Assembly (NCBI GenBank): GCA_954871525.1
Contig: OX940862.1
Coordinates: 40,788,232 to 40,852,231 of the forward strand
Direction: 5' to 3'
DNA: 64,000 nt
DNA from: Parietaria judaica
Taxonomy: Eukaryota; Streptophyta; Magnoliopsida; Rosales; Urticaceae
Below the pieces are notes generated by a model that was not told where the DNA came from, did not search any database, and saw only the letters and a list, made by a program, of their open reading frames with translations. Of the stretch, positions 10,171 through 23,874 are shown one piece after another; positions within the stretch are counted from its first letter, which is position 1, and every line of letters begins with the position of its first letter. Made by a program: the position numbers and the translations under genes.

Positions 10171-13100
10171 TAAATCGAATTGTTAATTTTGTTAATTTTT
10201 TTTAATTTAAATTATTAAAATGTTTAAATTGAATTGATGTTTGTTAAGAAATTTGAATTTTCATTTTAAAAATTGAAAAATGTTTTTATATTTAAATTTA
10301 AAAGTTGATTTTTTATTAATTTGGAATTCAAATATTTGTTTCCTAATTCATTATTTAAAATAGTTAATGCTCTAATTTCTCTACCTTCTTAGCGTGATAT
10401 TCTGGTCAAAATTCTATTGGTTAATTAATGATGAAAAAATGGTCATATTTGCCACGTTGTTAATATTTTTGAATGGAATAAGTTAGTTTCCTTATTTGTA
10501 GCTTAATTTGTCAAATGAATTTTTTTAAATATTTATTATTTCTTATGTATTTATTTGAATTGATCGCAAATCTTGACTACTAATCTGTTATTAATGTTTA
10601 ACAGAATCTGTTTATTTGCTAATAATTAATTTCTAATACTAATTAATTATAAAGGTTAATATCTTCATTTTATAAGCGTTAATGTGGTTTATTGGCTATG
10701 TTACAAAATTAACCAAACAATGACTATTTCACCAATTTTAAAACGTTGATATGACTAGTTATCTTCAGCTCCCTTTTTTTAATTATGGAATCATATTTTT
10801 AATTTCCGATAAAATTTAATTCGGATTCCATATTTTTTAATTATAAGCTTAGTTTTACAAATATGGAGCGAGACTTGTTGGTCTACTCTGCATAAATTTT
10901 GACCCACAATCATAAATAAAATGCAATAAGAATTAAATTCGAAATTATTATTTTTGATTCCTCGTCTATATATATTGTTTATATATTGAAGTGACTGTAA
11001 ATTATTTATGCAACTTGCAAGTTGCAAGTTGCCATATTTTTCTCCAATGTCTCAATGACATATAACATCATTATCTACTTTACATATTTTTTTAATCATA
11101 AATTATATAATATTTTAATCCAATCAAAACTTCCACAACCTTCTGGAATGTCCGAGACCTTGGACCTTATCTTCTAAAAATCCAAACCTTCCATTGAATT
11201 TATTATTCCAAATAAATAGAAAACACTTTTTTTTTTGTTTTGTAAAAAAGAAAAAAAGAAAAAAACTACATCCATTCCTTTTATATATATAAAACAAGTT
11301 TTTTTTTTCTATGATTTGATAAATTAAAATGTTCATAATATTAAAATTCTAGAAGACCATGACACCTTCTAACTATATTGTCGAATAAAAATATACGTGC
11401 GTCATTTTATATAATGTAGTAACGTTCATTATTACATGTAAAAAAGATCAAAAAGAGATCACGTACGTAAGATCAAATAATATATGTAATAATATTTTAT
11501 TTCACTTAGCCACAACAAATAACATACTGCCACGTTGCCTAATTAACGTTGTACAGATGTTCGATAAGTAACTAAATGTCGGAACCTAGATTTGCTCGTA
11601 TTAAGGAGACAAGAAATAATAATAATAATAATAATAATAATATTCAAAAAGTATATATACAAATTAAATACACATTAATATACATGGCATAAAATTATTG
11701 GATATACAGATTTATTTCTCAAGTATGAAAAATGAGAACGTGTCACCTGTGCATTTATATACGTGAAGTGAAGATTCATGGAATAATGAAGATCAAAATT
11801 ATAAAGGTATTTTAATCTCACCAATATACACGTGTGTCTTGCGTGGGCACGTGCCAGTGCGACACGTTTCACTCCTCTACGCACTTTTGGTCTTCGGTTC
11901 GAGCGTTGACCGATGGAAAGTTACCTAGAAAGCCTCGAAAAAAGATCTTTCCCCAACGAGAAGAAAGGTGCACGGGGGAGACACGTGGCAGCAGTTGGAC
12001 TTGCCACGTTATGGTAATGTTATTGGTCGCGTTATGTGTGTGCGCGTGAGAGGACCAACGCTAATGTTCCAAAAAGCATTGTTTTTGGAGGAGATTAAAT
12101 TGTTTGGACTTCGGATATATATAGATTTATGTTTTGGCTTTTATGGCATAGTGTTTTTGTGTAGGATGTGTCGAAGTCTACACGTTGAATTTGTGTGACC
12201 AATATTAGAGAGATTTTTAGTCATTCAATGCTGATATTATTGTTTGGTTAGATTGTTGGCGCCGGACTCCCCGAGCTGGAGCTCCGGCTCGGCTTACTCC
12301 GCCCGTGCAAGGAGTTTAAGCTTGGATGTCTAAATCTATGTCCGTTCGACGAAAGATTTGAGATATGATTACTAAAAATAAAAAAATTGTCAAAAGGGTT
12401 TTGTAACGGCACTAAATAATAATAATAATAATAATAAAAATATATAAACTGTTTTAAGATGAAAAATAAATGTAATAAAATTTTAGAATTAATTAGAAGA
12501 AAATTTAAAATTCAGTGACACTAGCTAGTTCTAATTTCCGAACTTTAAATGTTAAAAGCATTTTCATGATAAGTTTTTACTGAATTTTAAGTATAATGTA
12601 CTTCTTATTGTTTTGTTTGCATAATTAGTCCATAAAAGTATTAGCTCTGCCCCTCTATGAATTAATTATTAGTTGATGTATTACGGTGTTTGTAGTTCGC
12701 CCTCGGACAAAAGTTCTTAATTGCGTTGATAACTACTTCAATTGACTAGTTATAATTTGTTTTTGTCACCGTAAGTTGCAAGTGACTATGACTCACGAGT
12801 CAAATGTCATTTGTCACCTTTTTATACACCTACATATTATAATTTTTTTGCATTCGAAGATACTAACCTCCAAATTAGAGTTTGTAACCCCATATTCGGG
12901 GTTTACCATCTCCGACTTTGGTATTGTTTTAGTTAACAAACCCTAGATCTTACGTATGACCATTGTCATCTGGCGTCGGTGTTATCCACTCCATTGTCAA
13001 TTATGCTAAAAAAAATATGACAAGTAACATTTGATCGATGAATTATAACGAAGATACTTTTAATAGTATTTATATTTCTCATACTTGTTGATGAGAGAGT

Positions 13101-13326
13101 ACTATAATAAGATATAGGCGATCAAGGGAAATTATTACTTGTGGCTCAAAATTCATCTTCGTATAGCTACGTATTGTTCTTAAGGGCACAAAAGTCATTT
13201 TCACTCGCAGTTGCACGTTTGTTGTAGCTTTTCCGCGTCTATTTCCGAACAAAAAAAAGACGGCAAGCATGCCATGCAGTCTTGTGATGAAAACGATATG
13301 TCGCTCATCCTCATTTCGATAATACG

Positions 13327-13348
13327 ATGAAACGACATGTCGTTTCAT
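13327..13348. promoter_or_regulatory. 22-bp perfect palindrome upstream of the PP2C-kinase gene
   Basis: ATGAAACGACATGTCGTTTC plus AT is fully self-complementary, centred on ACATGT. Related words ACGATATGTCGC (about 13288) and TGACATGTCGTA (about 13364) flank it. It sits about 150 bp above the ATG at 13500, where a dimeric factor could bind. The role is inferred from position and symmetry alone. Confidence 0.35.
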
Positions 13349-13499
13349 TGACCAGCTGAAAAATGACATGTCGTATTCAATCAATTCACAGTCTTCAGTC
13401 TTTACTCTTGACTTTTACGGAAGAGGAATGTCCGAGTGAAGAGAGAATACGTGGAGGGAAAATGGGGGTGAATTTCGCTCCAAATCAAGAGTGCGAGAG

Positions 13500-16400
13500 A
13501 TGATCGGACTCTTCAGCTTCCAATTTCTTGCGCTGTGGCTGTTCATCGTCGCCGCCACGCGCGCTCTCGGAGAATCGTCCACGTGTTTGGCGGTGTACAG
13601 AGACGGCGGCGCTCCGGCGGTGTTCAAATCCCCAAAATGCCCCCGCTGGAAGCTTCCGAGCCACGCTTCCGATTCTCCGACCACCGACCGCTGCCAAATC
13701 GCCATGCTTCAGGGCCGGAGATTTTACCAGGAGGACCGAGCTCTCTGCGCTCTCGACCTTCGCATTCCATTTCCAGGTACCCAGAACCCTCTCTCTCTCT
13801 CTCTCTCTGATTTCTGAATTTTCGGTTTTTCGTATGAGGTTGAAATTGTGTGTTTCGGAGGTGCTTGGATTTCCGGAAATTCTTGGAGGATTTGAATTAA
13901 TGTCGGTTGAATTGTTGTCTGATGATCATAGTGAGTTTCCAAATTCTGCATATAGTGTTGAAGGATGTGCGAGAGACCTCTCTCTCGTTCTCCGAGTTCT
14001 CAATTTCGGGTTCCATTCGACCTAGAGTTTGTTTGTTTTGGAGGTGTTTGGATTTTGTCGCTAATTTGGAGGATCATGGATGTGAAAGGCTTGTTGAACT
14101 GTTATTTGATGATCACAATGAGCGTTTGTTGGTGGTCTCAGAAGAATTTGATCCTTATTTGAATAATGCATATATAGTCATTGGCTCATTGCAAGCAAGT
14201 GGGCTTTAGTATTTCAGATTCTGGTGCTGCATTCACTGCATGTTCATCGTGTTATAAGGTCGTTGTCGTTCTATATCATCAGAGACCGAGTGTAGTATAT
14301 CCAGGTTAATGTTATGGTGTATTCAGTGTATCATGTCAGTCTTTCAAGATAAAAGCTTAGAAGAGTATCATTTCGGTCTTCGGTGTACATAGCTTGTATT
14401 GTTCTATAAGCTAGATGGCTAGTGTTAAGCATGTATATGATATATTTATGCTGTTAAGTGTTTTTTCTAATGAGTGGAATGATTGAAGCAGGGACGGGTG
14501 GGATTAAAGAGGTCGTAGTCGGAATAGTCGCTGTTTTTGATGGCCATAATGGTGCCGAGGCTAGTGATATGGCATCAAAGCTTTTACTGGAGTACTTCCT
14601 TTTGCATACGTATTTTCTTCTCGATGCAACATATTCTGCTTTAATGAAGAGATCCACTGGAAGATTGCCAAGCGGCGAAGATGGTGATGATATTCCTACA
14701 TTGCTTGACTGGGGAGAAATTCTGGGTCACTTTGACTTGGATCTTGGAAGGTACTTCTACGTCTAATCGAATCATTAAAGATATCTAAGATAAGTTAAAT
14801 AATGAGATTGCATATCTGTCCTTGTCAAGGTATGACTGTGATATGATTAACTTTTCTAAGCCACTTTTTTTTTTTTTGCTTTATCATACAATAGAAGCTT
14901 ACTATATTGGAAATGGATCATCTTGAACGATATCTCTTATCTAACGTAACTAATAAGTAGCTGCAATTCACACAATAGAAGCTGCAATTCACACATTGAA
15001 ATTTAAATATTCTGAATGATACATTACAGTTGGATGAATATATATATATATATATATATATCTATATATATGGTATTATTTTGAATTTTTAATATAATGT
15101 TTGTTAGTAACTTGGTATTAGTTGATTGATTATGATATTGAACGCATGCTCCTGTAAAAACCTAGGTTTAAGCATTCAATGACAAAAAAGTTGGCTGATT
15201 CTTCTCACTTGGAAATACTCAAGGAAGCACTGTTGAGAGCAATCCATGACATCGATGCCACGTTCTCTAAGGTGTCTTATATATGTCGTTTCATGTCTGT
15301 TTTGAATTTTTTTACTCTTACATTGACTTTCTTTTAATTGAGTCATGAAGGAAGCTTCTAGAAGAAATTTGGAATCGGGCTCGACTGCCACAATTATATT
15401 ATTAGCGGATGGTCAAATTTTAGTTGCTAATATAGGAGACTCAAAGGCCTTTATATGCTCTGAAAAATCCCAATCCCCTTCTGAGGCTAAAGGTAACAAG
15501 TCCGGACTTTGGAACTGTCGTTTGATCTTTCGTTCTTAAAGACCTTATTTATCATTTCAGTGATTTTTTAATTGCAGCTACTTATTTAAGGCTGTATAGG
15601 AAAGAGAGACAAAGTGGTGCCAGTTCACGTCTGAGAAATTACAGGAACTTTAAGGATACTTCCTTTCGTGACTTGGTGCAATTCTCTGTGAAAGAGTTGA
15701 CAAGAGATCACCACCCCAACAGAGACGACGAAAAACTGAGGGTGGAAACTGCTGGAGGTTGTGTTGTTGAATGGGGTGGGGTGCCCCGAGTAAATGGCCG
15801 GCTGGCAATTTCTCGGGCTATTGGTGACGTTCCCTTCAAACGGTGAGCTCACGAGCAAGCGATCATATTATCTAAATGAAACAAATGTGATGAAGTTTAA
15901 TTTTAATTTTCGGATATCTTCATTGATAAAAAATGCTCTTAATAATGAGTAATGACTAGTAATATCGGCCTGATATGAGAGTAAGTCCATATTACACGAG
16001 ACTTTAAGTAAGTATAAACATAATGATAGTTAATTAGTAATTACAAACTAAATTATATCAAGAAAATAAAGCTATATTTCAACATATTTACTTGGTCTGT
16101 AACTGATTTAAATTTTAAGAATACCAAGTACAAATTTACATAGGTTTTGAACTTCTAATTGTATACATTTATTAAAAGTTGGGACTCTGGAGTTGCACTC
16201 GCTCAGAAATGTTTATTTCTTGCATTTTATTCTTCCAAGACATTTCTTAAGAACATAATGCTCATTTTTTTTTGTGAGGATCAGCTACGGTATTATATCT
16301 GCACCAGAATTGACAGATTGGCAATCGGTGACTTTAAACGATAGCTATTTGGTGGCTGCATCGGACGGAGTATTTGAGAAGTTAAGCTTGCAGGATGTCT

Positions 16401-19400
16401 GTGATTTGATTTGGGATGTACAGAGCTATGGACAAAGTGGTTCGGGTCTCTCTTCGTCATGTGCATACTCATTATCTGAATGCATCGTAAATACTGCTTT
16501 GGAAAAGGGCAGTATGGATAATGTGGCAGCAGTTGTGGTTCCTTTATCGTCAATGGGCTTTTCAGAAAATCTGTTGGGGGAGAGACTAAACAGAGAAGAA
16601 GTCAAAGGCTCCCTGGCATTAGGGCTACATAAATCAACGCCTGCTTTCTCAGGTGCCTCTATATTTTCATAGTGATTTTCATCGATTCCCCCTGACCTTT
16701 TTAGTATTAGCTTACCCTTAAGCTTGTAGGATAGTTAGTTTCCCCCTTCAAAAAATACAAAATCAATTTGCCCTGTGAACTTATTAATTGTACAGTTTAT
16801 GGATTCTATGTTAGATATCTGATGGTTTCTGTTATATTTTAAGGCATGTTCATATCACAAGCTACAGGAAAAATGTTAATTTTAATGCACATGGTTTAAT
16901 TTGTTCGGAAACAGTTAGATGTTTAACAAAGACGGGGTAACCTAGACCTTCTACAACTTACTAGTTCACTAAACTGATAGAAAAATGTCATTGGGATTAA
17001 CTGAATAATGTGACGATGCAACAAGTCTAGAGCGGACCACAGATGATTACTCAAATTTTATCTCGATCTCATGCAAAGGTGTACTGCATTCACTGACTCT
17101 ATTTTTTTTTGGTCAGTCAATGAGATCACTTCAGACATAGTGCAAGTGAAACTCTCTCATTTGATGATGGCGAAGTTTAAGCGATTATTGGTAAGACTGC
17201 CTCCTTAAGGTTCCTGCTTCTTATTATTATAAACTGTATTTGTACAACAAGATGGTCAAGTGTGTTGGCTACTCTGCTTTAGGTAGAAGGAAAGGATGCC
17301 TATATCGGCTGTTTTTATTTATCTGAGAACCTCGATAAGCCTAAGAATGTTTCGCAAGTTGAAAAGCTTGACCATGATGAATATCCGATGCAAGTGCAAA
17401 CTGTTGACCATGATGATTATAGTGTAGCTATGGCTCTTCCCGGTTCCTTTGACGACAGTTTCAGTAAGTTTATACTTTCACATTTTCGTATTGCTTATCT
17501 ACTAAAGTTATGTGCAAATACAAACCAACATCATGTATATAGTCAAGACTCTGCAAATCATCTATATTTATATATATATATATATATATATATTTTTTGG
17601 AATTAACGAGTTATTTGAGCATTGGATGATTTCTGACTGCCCTCTTCTATTCTAGGTGCATCTGTAAATTATTATCATGAACACAATTTATGCTTTCATC
17701 TCGGGTTGGACTCTGATGGTGCAAAAGATCAATGCATAAACCCTGGAGGTTTCACTAGTTTTATTGGTTTTCTCGAATCAATTCCTTTTCAAGACAGTGG
17801 TTTCAACGACAGATCCTTTGAGTACGAGTCTCCAAATTTGAGGTAGATATCTCCTTACCAAGCGAGAACTTCTGTGACGTACTTAGTTATAAATGAATTC
17901 TGTATCAATATAGTTATATACTTATCTTCGTTGGTTTGCATGAATTAAAAGTGTTTAATTAATGCAGCATATACCTAGTCAAAAAGTAAGTCATTTTACT
18001 TAATTCGAGTATTTGTAAAAATCATATATTCCGTGCTTTAATCTAATAATTATCCAAATCTGTGATGCTTATATTTATTCTAAGAAATCTCGTTCGATCT
18101 CTAAAATCACATTTTCTGAATTTTTTCGTCAATTTCACCATATTTTTTTTGTGGGAAGTTGAAGTCTTTAACCTCTATCTTTTGTTTGTATGCCAGTTAT
18201 GTTTTGAAAAAGAAGTTCGGGCGTGGATCATATGGCGAAGTATGGTTGGCTTTTCATTGGAATTGTTATCAAGGCAGGAATTCTTCTAAGGGGAGTGGGA
18301 GATATAATAATGCCTCAGCGGATTCTGATCATTTTCATTCACAGTTCATCAATGATAGCACATTTTCTCACAATTGTAACTCTTCACCTCCCAATGATAG
18401 CATATTCATTTTGAAGCGCATAATGGTAGTATTCTCTGTGATCTCCTGCTATATTTTAATAGGAGTGCCTCTCTGTTGGAAGGTTTATTAAACTATTCAC
18501 CCAATGTGTATATAGTTTAGGGCTTATGGCTAATAGCAGCATGATGAACCCTAAGTTGTTCTTAATGGGGTGGCATATTATTATAGTATATAATTAATGT
18601 TTAAAGTTAGTTAATTATGTTTTAAGTGTTAATTAGGTCTGTCATGTTAAGTTGTAATCTCTTTGCCTATTTAAGAAACCTTAAACTAGTGAAAATGGTA
18701 TCCAATAACTATTCACATAATCTTAGTCTTTCTCAAAAAATATGAGGTTAGGTTAGGTAAATATGAGGTTAGGTTCGGCCAAAAAATACGACTTTGGGCT
18801 GTAACGATTTTTTATTCTTAGAAAATTATATCGGTAAAGAGTTTAATTTCTTTCAGAAGTGTCTGTATTTGAAAATGGATGCATAGTAGCTGATTGGTGA
18901 TAAACAGGTGGAGAGAGGGGTTTCTATTTACCTAAGTGGCCTTCGAGAAAAGTACTTTGGAGAGATCTTTCTGAATGCTTCAAGCTCTATCATGGAAAAC
19001 ACCGAGGAATCAATGGTGGATGAAATGGGACATGAGAGCTTTGAAAATGGGGTTCGAGCAGATGACTTACTCGAGGAGGGGTTGAATCATATTGCTAGAT
19101 TTGTGGAATCTTTCGAATCTCGAGCTAGTGAAATTTGGCTTGTGTTTCACTACGAGGGGATATCATTGTCAAAAAATTTATATTCTATGGAAGAAGTTGA
19201 TAAAGAAGTAAATGAGGACAAGAAGCACGCCCAGCTTTTGTCTCCGTCGAAGTGGTGGCATTGGTTGAAGACTTCAGAAGCAGGGCAAGAGAAGATGCGC
19301 AGTATAATATGGCAATTGGTATGGTAATAGTAAAACATTTTTCTTGTCAGTCTTGAAATGCTGCTTATTTATTGAAGAAAGAAGCTATTTATTTATTTAT

Positions 19401-22400
19401 TTACGCAAAAATGAGAATAAAGAAGAAAAATGAGTGGGTCTATTTGATTTTGTGCTGCTGATTTTTAATTTGTAGCTTGGGTCTAATTACTATTAACTTG
19501 ATAAAAATGAGTTGGCATGTGAGATGATCAGTATCTAGCTTATTTAAGAAGAAAAAAGAAATGACAGTTCTTATGTACTTTTAGGCTCATGAGTATTTGA
19601 TGCTTCATATTCTTTATTTGTTCAGTTGATGGCGCTCAAGTCTTGTCATGAACGTAATATTACCCACAGAGATATCAAACCTGGTGAGTGCAATGTTATT
19701 TTTTCATGTTACCATTAATTTTATTAGTCTCAAAATTAGGGGTGGCAATTCTTGTTTCTTGCTATGTTCGTGCCGGGTATTAATTATTATTCTTTTAGTA
19801 ATTTTATATAGACGTAGACCAGTCCTATATATCAATCGTGTTTAACGATGAGACCCAAACACGCCCCATTTTATAAATGTGCCTCATGTATGGATTGCCA
19901 TCTCTACTCAAAATCAAATGATGAAATTTTTTGAATTTGCGTACCATAAAAGCTGAAAGGAAAAGTTCAACCTAATAATCCAATTTGGCATTTTGTTTTT
20001 GACTTTTACATGCCCCTAGTTGTAATCACACTTTAGCCAATTGATATTCAATTAAATGTGCATTTGTGGTTATTTTTATGTTGCTTTTGCATTTGTAGAG
20101 AATATGGTTATATGCTTCAAAGACCAAAACTCTGGCAGATGCGTGAACAAAGTTCCCGAGGGACGGTACAACGTCTCTGCCAAAATGTATTTTTCTGTAC
20201 ACACTTTAAGCTTCTCATCGTTTCAAATTTCAAGTATGTGTGTAACATTTAGAGGCATATTTCACGGGGAGTATCTTTTGGTTTATAGTTCTGGATATCT
20301 TATAATCACCACAATCTTCAGTCAAAGAAAATTAAACGAATGTATCCATTTACATATGTTTTCAACTGTTTTGTTACTTAGGTCTGGATAGTATAGGTAT
20401 CACGGCCTTCGCGAATCATATAAGAAAACAAATGGAGTTTCAAAAAATTTAACTCATGTATATATATACATATCATATAAGAAAAGCCTTCACTAACCTA
20501 TTATCCGGGTTCTGGGTTTCTAATCTCTAAACCCGAAAGACAGATCCGGTGTTTGAAAAACAGTTTAATTCGGTTTTAATTCGGATGCAGTTTGAAACAC
20601 TCATTTCCTGTTTTGTTTCTTACAAAACTAGTCTGTATTTTGTTTTTGTAAATGTAGGAAATATATTAGCAGTGGATTTTAATTATCTAAAATTAAATAA
20701 TTTATTTCGAAAAAAGGTATGAATTCTTTTGCAATACTTCAGATGTTTTTTTCTTCTTTTCAAATTAATCATGCAGGCGTATAATCGACTTTGGAAGTTC
20801 CATGGACGAATTTTCGTTAAAGCACTTATATGGTTCTGCAGGACCTTCTAGGTATCTTTCTGGCTTTTTACGGGTCATTTTTCATACACCTTTTAATTTT
20901 ATTTCTATGATTTTTTTATTATTTTTAATATATATTTCGTGTAGAGCCGAGCAAACAAGTGATTACAGTCCTCCAGAAGCGCTTCTTAATTCTAGTTGGC
21001 ATCAGGGGCCAGTAAGCACAAATTCAAAGTATGCATAATGGTAGATTAGCATTAGATTTCTGTTGATGTTTTGCAAGCAATCTCCTGAAGTTTCACATTT
21101 ACAAAAACATCAACAGAAAACCGAAATTTATTTCCTAACTACAGAAAACCGAAATTAGGGAGGAACAGTACACTAAATAACTAGGGGTAAAGGGCAGAAC
21201 ATCAACAGAAATCTAATGCTAATTAAAATCTAATGCTAAATTAAGCATCAAAATCTAATGCTTAATTTACCCCTAGTTATTTAGTGTACTGTTCCTCCCT
21301 AAAGTTTCACATTGATGAAGAATGCTTAATTTTATGTAAATTGATAAAGATCGCTATTCCGTGACCTTTAAGGGGTAAAAACGTGTGTTTATGTTCTCAT
21401 TACGGAATAATATCATTAATAATGTTTCGGCACTTGCAATGAATTTGCATAGATAATGATTTTAGTTAATTTTTTTAACTATAAAGTGTTGTCAGTAAGT
21501 ACAAAACGTTCAGGGGCAAAATTGTACAAAATAAAAATAAACGGGCATGGTTCACCAGTGAGTAAAGTTAACGGGGGATTGCTGCCAATTACTTTATAAT
21601 GAAATGCCCCCTATCATCTCTGAATACATGTATTCTTAGCTTATTATAGCCATCGGATGTTCTGTACAGGTACGATATGTGGAGTGTCGGAGTCGTAATT
21701 TTAGAGATGGTCTTAGGTTCACCGAATGTGTTTCAAATCAGTGCATATACTCGAGCTCTCTTAGATCGGCATCTCGACGGTTGGAGTGAAGGCCTGAAAG
21801 AGCTTGCATTTAAGTAAGTTATCTCTTAATTTTTCTAATTTGATTTTGGACGCTCAAGTTCAAAAGTTATGATTTTATTTTTTGTCGTTTAATTCAATTC
21901 TCTTATTTTTCCCCTTTAAAATCTATGATGCCAGACTTAGGTCATACATGGAGCTGTGTATCTTAGTACCTGGGGACCTTTCGAACAAGCATCGAGCGGG
22001 AAAAGTAAGTCCGTTAATCTGGTTTCACTGAAGCCAATTAGTCACCCTGATAAAATATTTTATGTTTATTGAAAACGTGCATAAGTATGACTTGGAAGCG
22101 ATTTGATAGGACTCAAACTGATAATCGAGGAGATACTCGCCGAGGTGATGAAAGATAAACTGTCAGGGTAGTGCCTTACTTTGGCCTTGAAACCCTAACA
22201 AGACAACTAACATGAATAACCATAATACCCCTAATTAATGAGAACACCTAAAACAACATAATTAAACGGCATAAAATAGAGGGTCTTGCATACCGCTGCT
22301 TTAAAGTTGACATCTTCTTACGCTTCCGAAATCTTTATTCGAAGAAAATTCTGATTGAAATTGCAAAATACTATTGATTATGATATTATGTATTATTGAA

Positions 22401-23303
22401 TTGGCGATATTTTTACTGTCAGGGTGGAGTGACTCCAGCTTCATGGAAATGCTCTGAAGAATTTTTCTCCAATCAGATCAAGAATAGAGATCCACTGAAA
22501 TTAGGGTTAGTTTTGAATGATAATAACCTTCTCTATTACATTATAAGAATCTCGTTAAATTAATATTCGATAAATTATTAAATTATAGTATTGTCCGTCC
22601 TGACTCTGAAGAACGCTATTAACCTTATACCATATTAATTTAACAGCCTCGATAATATAATAAAATTTTCAGATCACCAGGACGGCATTATGAATTATAG
22701 AGGTTATACTGTATATGTCACACATTATCTGTAATTACGAGTAATCTCATGTTTTGCAGGTTCCCAAACGTCTGGCTTCTGCGGTTAGTGAGACATCTAC
22801 TGCTTTGGGACCCCGTAAGTTCTCGAATTTTATTGACCTTCATATACGAGAATTACATAAACGTTTATCGTCTCTCTTTTTGAAGAACACATTTTAGGCA
22901 CTAATTTCTCATAAAGAACACATATAATCCAGCGAATAAATGGCAGTAGCGCATTACCGCCCCTGAATTTTAATTTTTGGCGGGAGCACAAAAAGTCGCA
23001 CATTGTTTACACATATGAAAATATGACTAAAAATGTTAATTGATTCGCAATACATTACTTGCTCGGAGATATCTTTGTCAATTACTTACGGAACGCGAGA
23101 TTATTATACTAGACTGTAATTGATTGAAAAATATCCGTAAAATATCAACTTCTAACGCGCAACCGATTATGACTTAATGAAAATATGAGGCATAGCTATC
23201 AAGGGCAGTAAATGTTACGTTTGAAATGCAGGAGGAGAGATTGAGCGTAGACGAGGCTCTGCAACATCCTTATTTCAAACTCAAACATCCTCCCAAATCA
23301 TGA
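13500..23303 (+). CDS. PP2C phosphatase-protein kinase fusion (At3g63340-like)
   Basis: Exons: 13500-13776, 14492-14750, 15166-15271, 15351-15492, 15578-15842, 16285-16652, 17117-17190, 17283-17463, 17656-17842, 17968-17985, 18197-18425, 18908-19318, 19626-19683, 20099-20186, 20777-20851, 20945-21028, 21670-21813, 21935-22004, 22423-22505, 22760-22814, 23233-23303. All phases join, giving 1081 aa. A hydrophobic N-terminus (about residues 3-22) suggests a signal peptide or anchor. The PP2C half keeps QEDR, FDGHNG, GDSKAF, SRAIGD, ASDGVF and the metal-binding MDN (about 70-460). The kinase half (about 627-1075) keeps GRGSYGEV, a VAIK-type lysine (ILKRI), HRDIKPEN, DFG, SPPEA and DMWSVG, with an acidic insert before the hinge. 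Both halves look catalytically competent, though a relative (At3g63330) is annotated as an inactive kinase. The ATG at 13500 is the first in frame. Substrates are unknown. Confidence 0.9.
17968..17985 (+). other. 18-nt microexon of the PP2C-kinase gene
   Basis: The 18 bases lie between acceptor TTAATGCAG and a perfect donor GTAAGT. They keep the phase of both neighbours (exons 9 and 11 also join in frame without it) and add six residues just before the kinase domain. It may be constitutive or optional; the sequence cannot say. Confidence 0.6.
21045..21300. repeat. Two interleaved perfect inverted repeats in an intron
   Basis: A 26-bp arm (21045-21070) is exactly complementary to 21198-21223, and a 35-bp arm (21157-21191) is exactly complementary to 21266-21300. 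The pairs cross, so both hairpins cannot form fully at once. Short direct repeats (AAGTTTCACATT near 21089 and 21303; ACAGAAAACCGAAATT near 21115 and 21141) add to the disorder. It lies in the intron after the exon encoding the SPPEA motif. Confidence 0.9.
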
Positions 23304-23874
23304 CCTCAATTTTATTTATTTGTCCACTTTAGCCTTGTAGCTTTATTTTGCTGCATTTTTGCCCTCATTACCGTATATTCAATCTAGACGAGTAGCCGTT
23401 TTCTCTACATAAAAATCATTACACAAGTGTAGAATCATTGTCCAGTTAAATTATTAATGTAAATATGAAAATAGAATAGTTTAGCAGCCCATTATAGCAG
23501 AAATTTCATTCTAGTCTTTTCATTTTGCCCTTCAATTTTTAAGGGTTTTTTTTTTAATGATAAATGTACCTAAATTTTAGATTTCTGAGTCTTTTCATTC
23601 AATTTTTTGTTATTCTTCTGATAAGGTAAAAAAATTAAAATTTTATAGTATATTATACAAATTTCGTTTACAATTTGGGAACTGAATGTTTGATATATTT
23701 AAATCGAAGGGTGTCACACTTTGACGAAGATTTGATAAATTATATTTCCAAAAATCTTGGACCAAAACTTGAGCCCATCACAAGATAAGATATCGCTAGT
23801 ATACACGAAGGCAACACCATTCTCTTTTAACCTTTTTACCCTTTAACCTAAACATGTTTTCCTTTTCTCTACTT
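23304..23874. other. Convergent intergenic spacer
   Basis: This 571-bp AT-rich spacer separates the stop codons of two genes pointing toward each other. It must hold both 3' ends and poly(A) signals. No repeat or additional frame stands out. Confidence 0.7.

Larger units (their letters stand above)
7161..13326. other. Intergenic DNA between HSF and the PP2C-kinase gene
   Basis: Mostly AT-rich sequence without a convincing protein gene. It contains a hAT MITE (7792-8214), a transcript-like stretch with splice signals (about 9063-9840), a minisatellite (about 9838-10170), an AAT microsatellite (about 11619-11642) and a region from 11390 to 12190 with about ten ACGTG/CACGT words. A GC-rich block at 12257-12310 has no assignable origin. 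Confidence 0.6.

Noticed and set aside
8925..10780. A Mutator-like element carrying the spliced-looking locus
   Set aside because: Flanks show only loose inverted similarity, and no 9-bp duplication was found.
22111..22167. Extra exon-like piece between two kinase exons (GATAATCGAGGAGATACTCG)
   Set aside because: It has stop codons in the required phase, and the flanking exons join perfectly without it.
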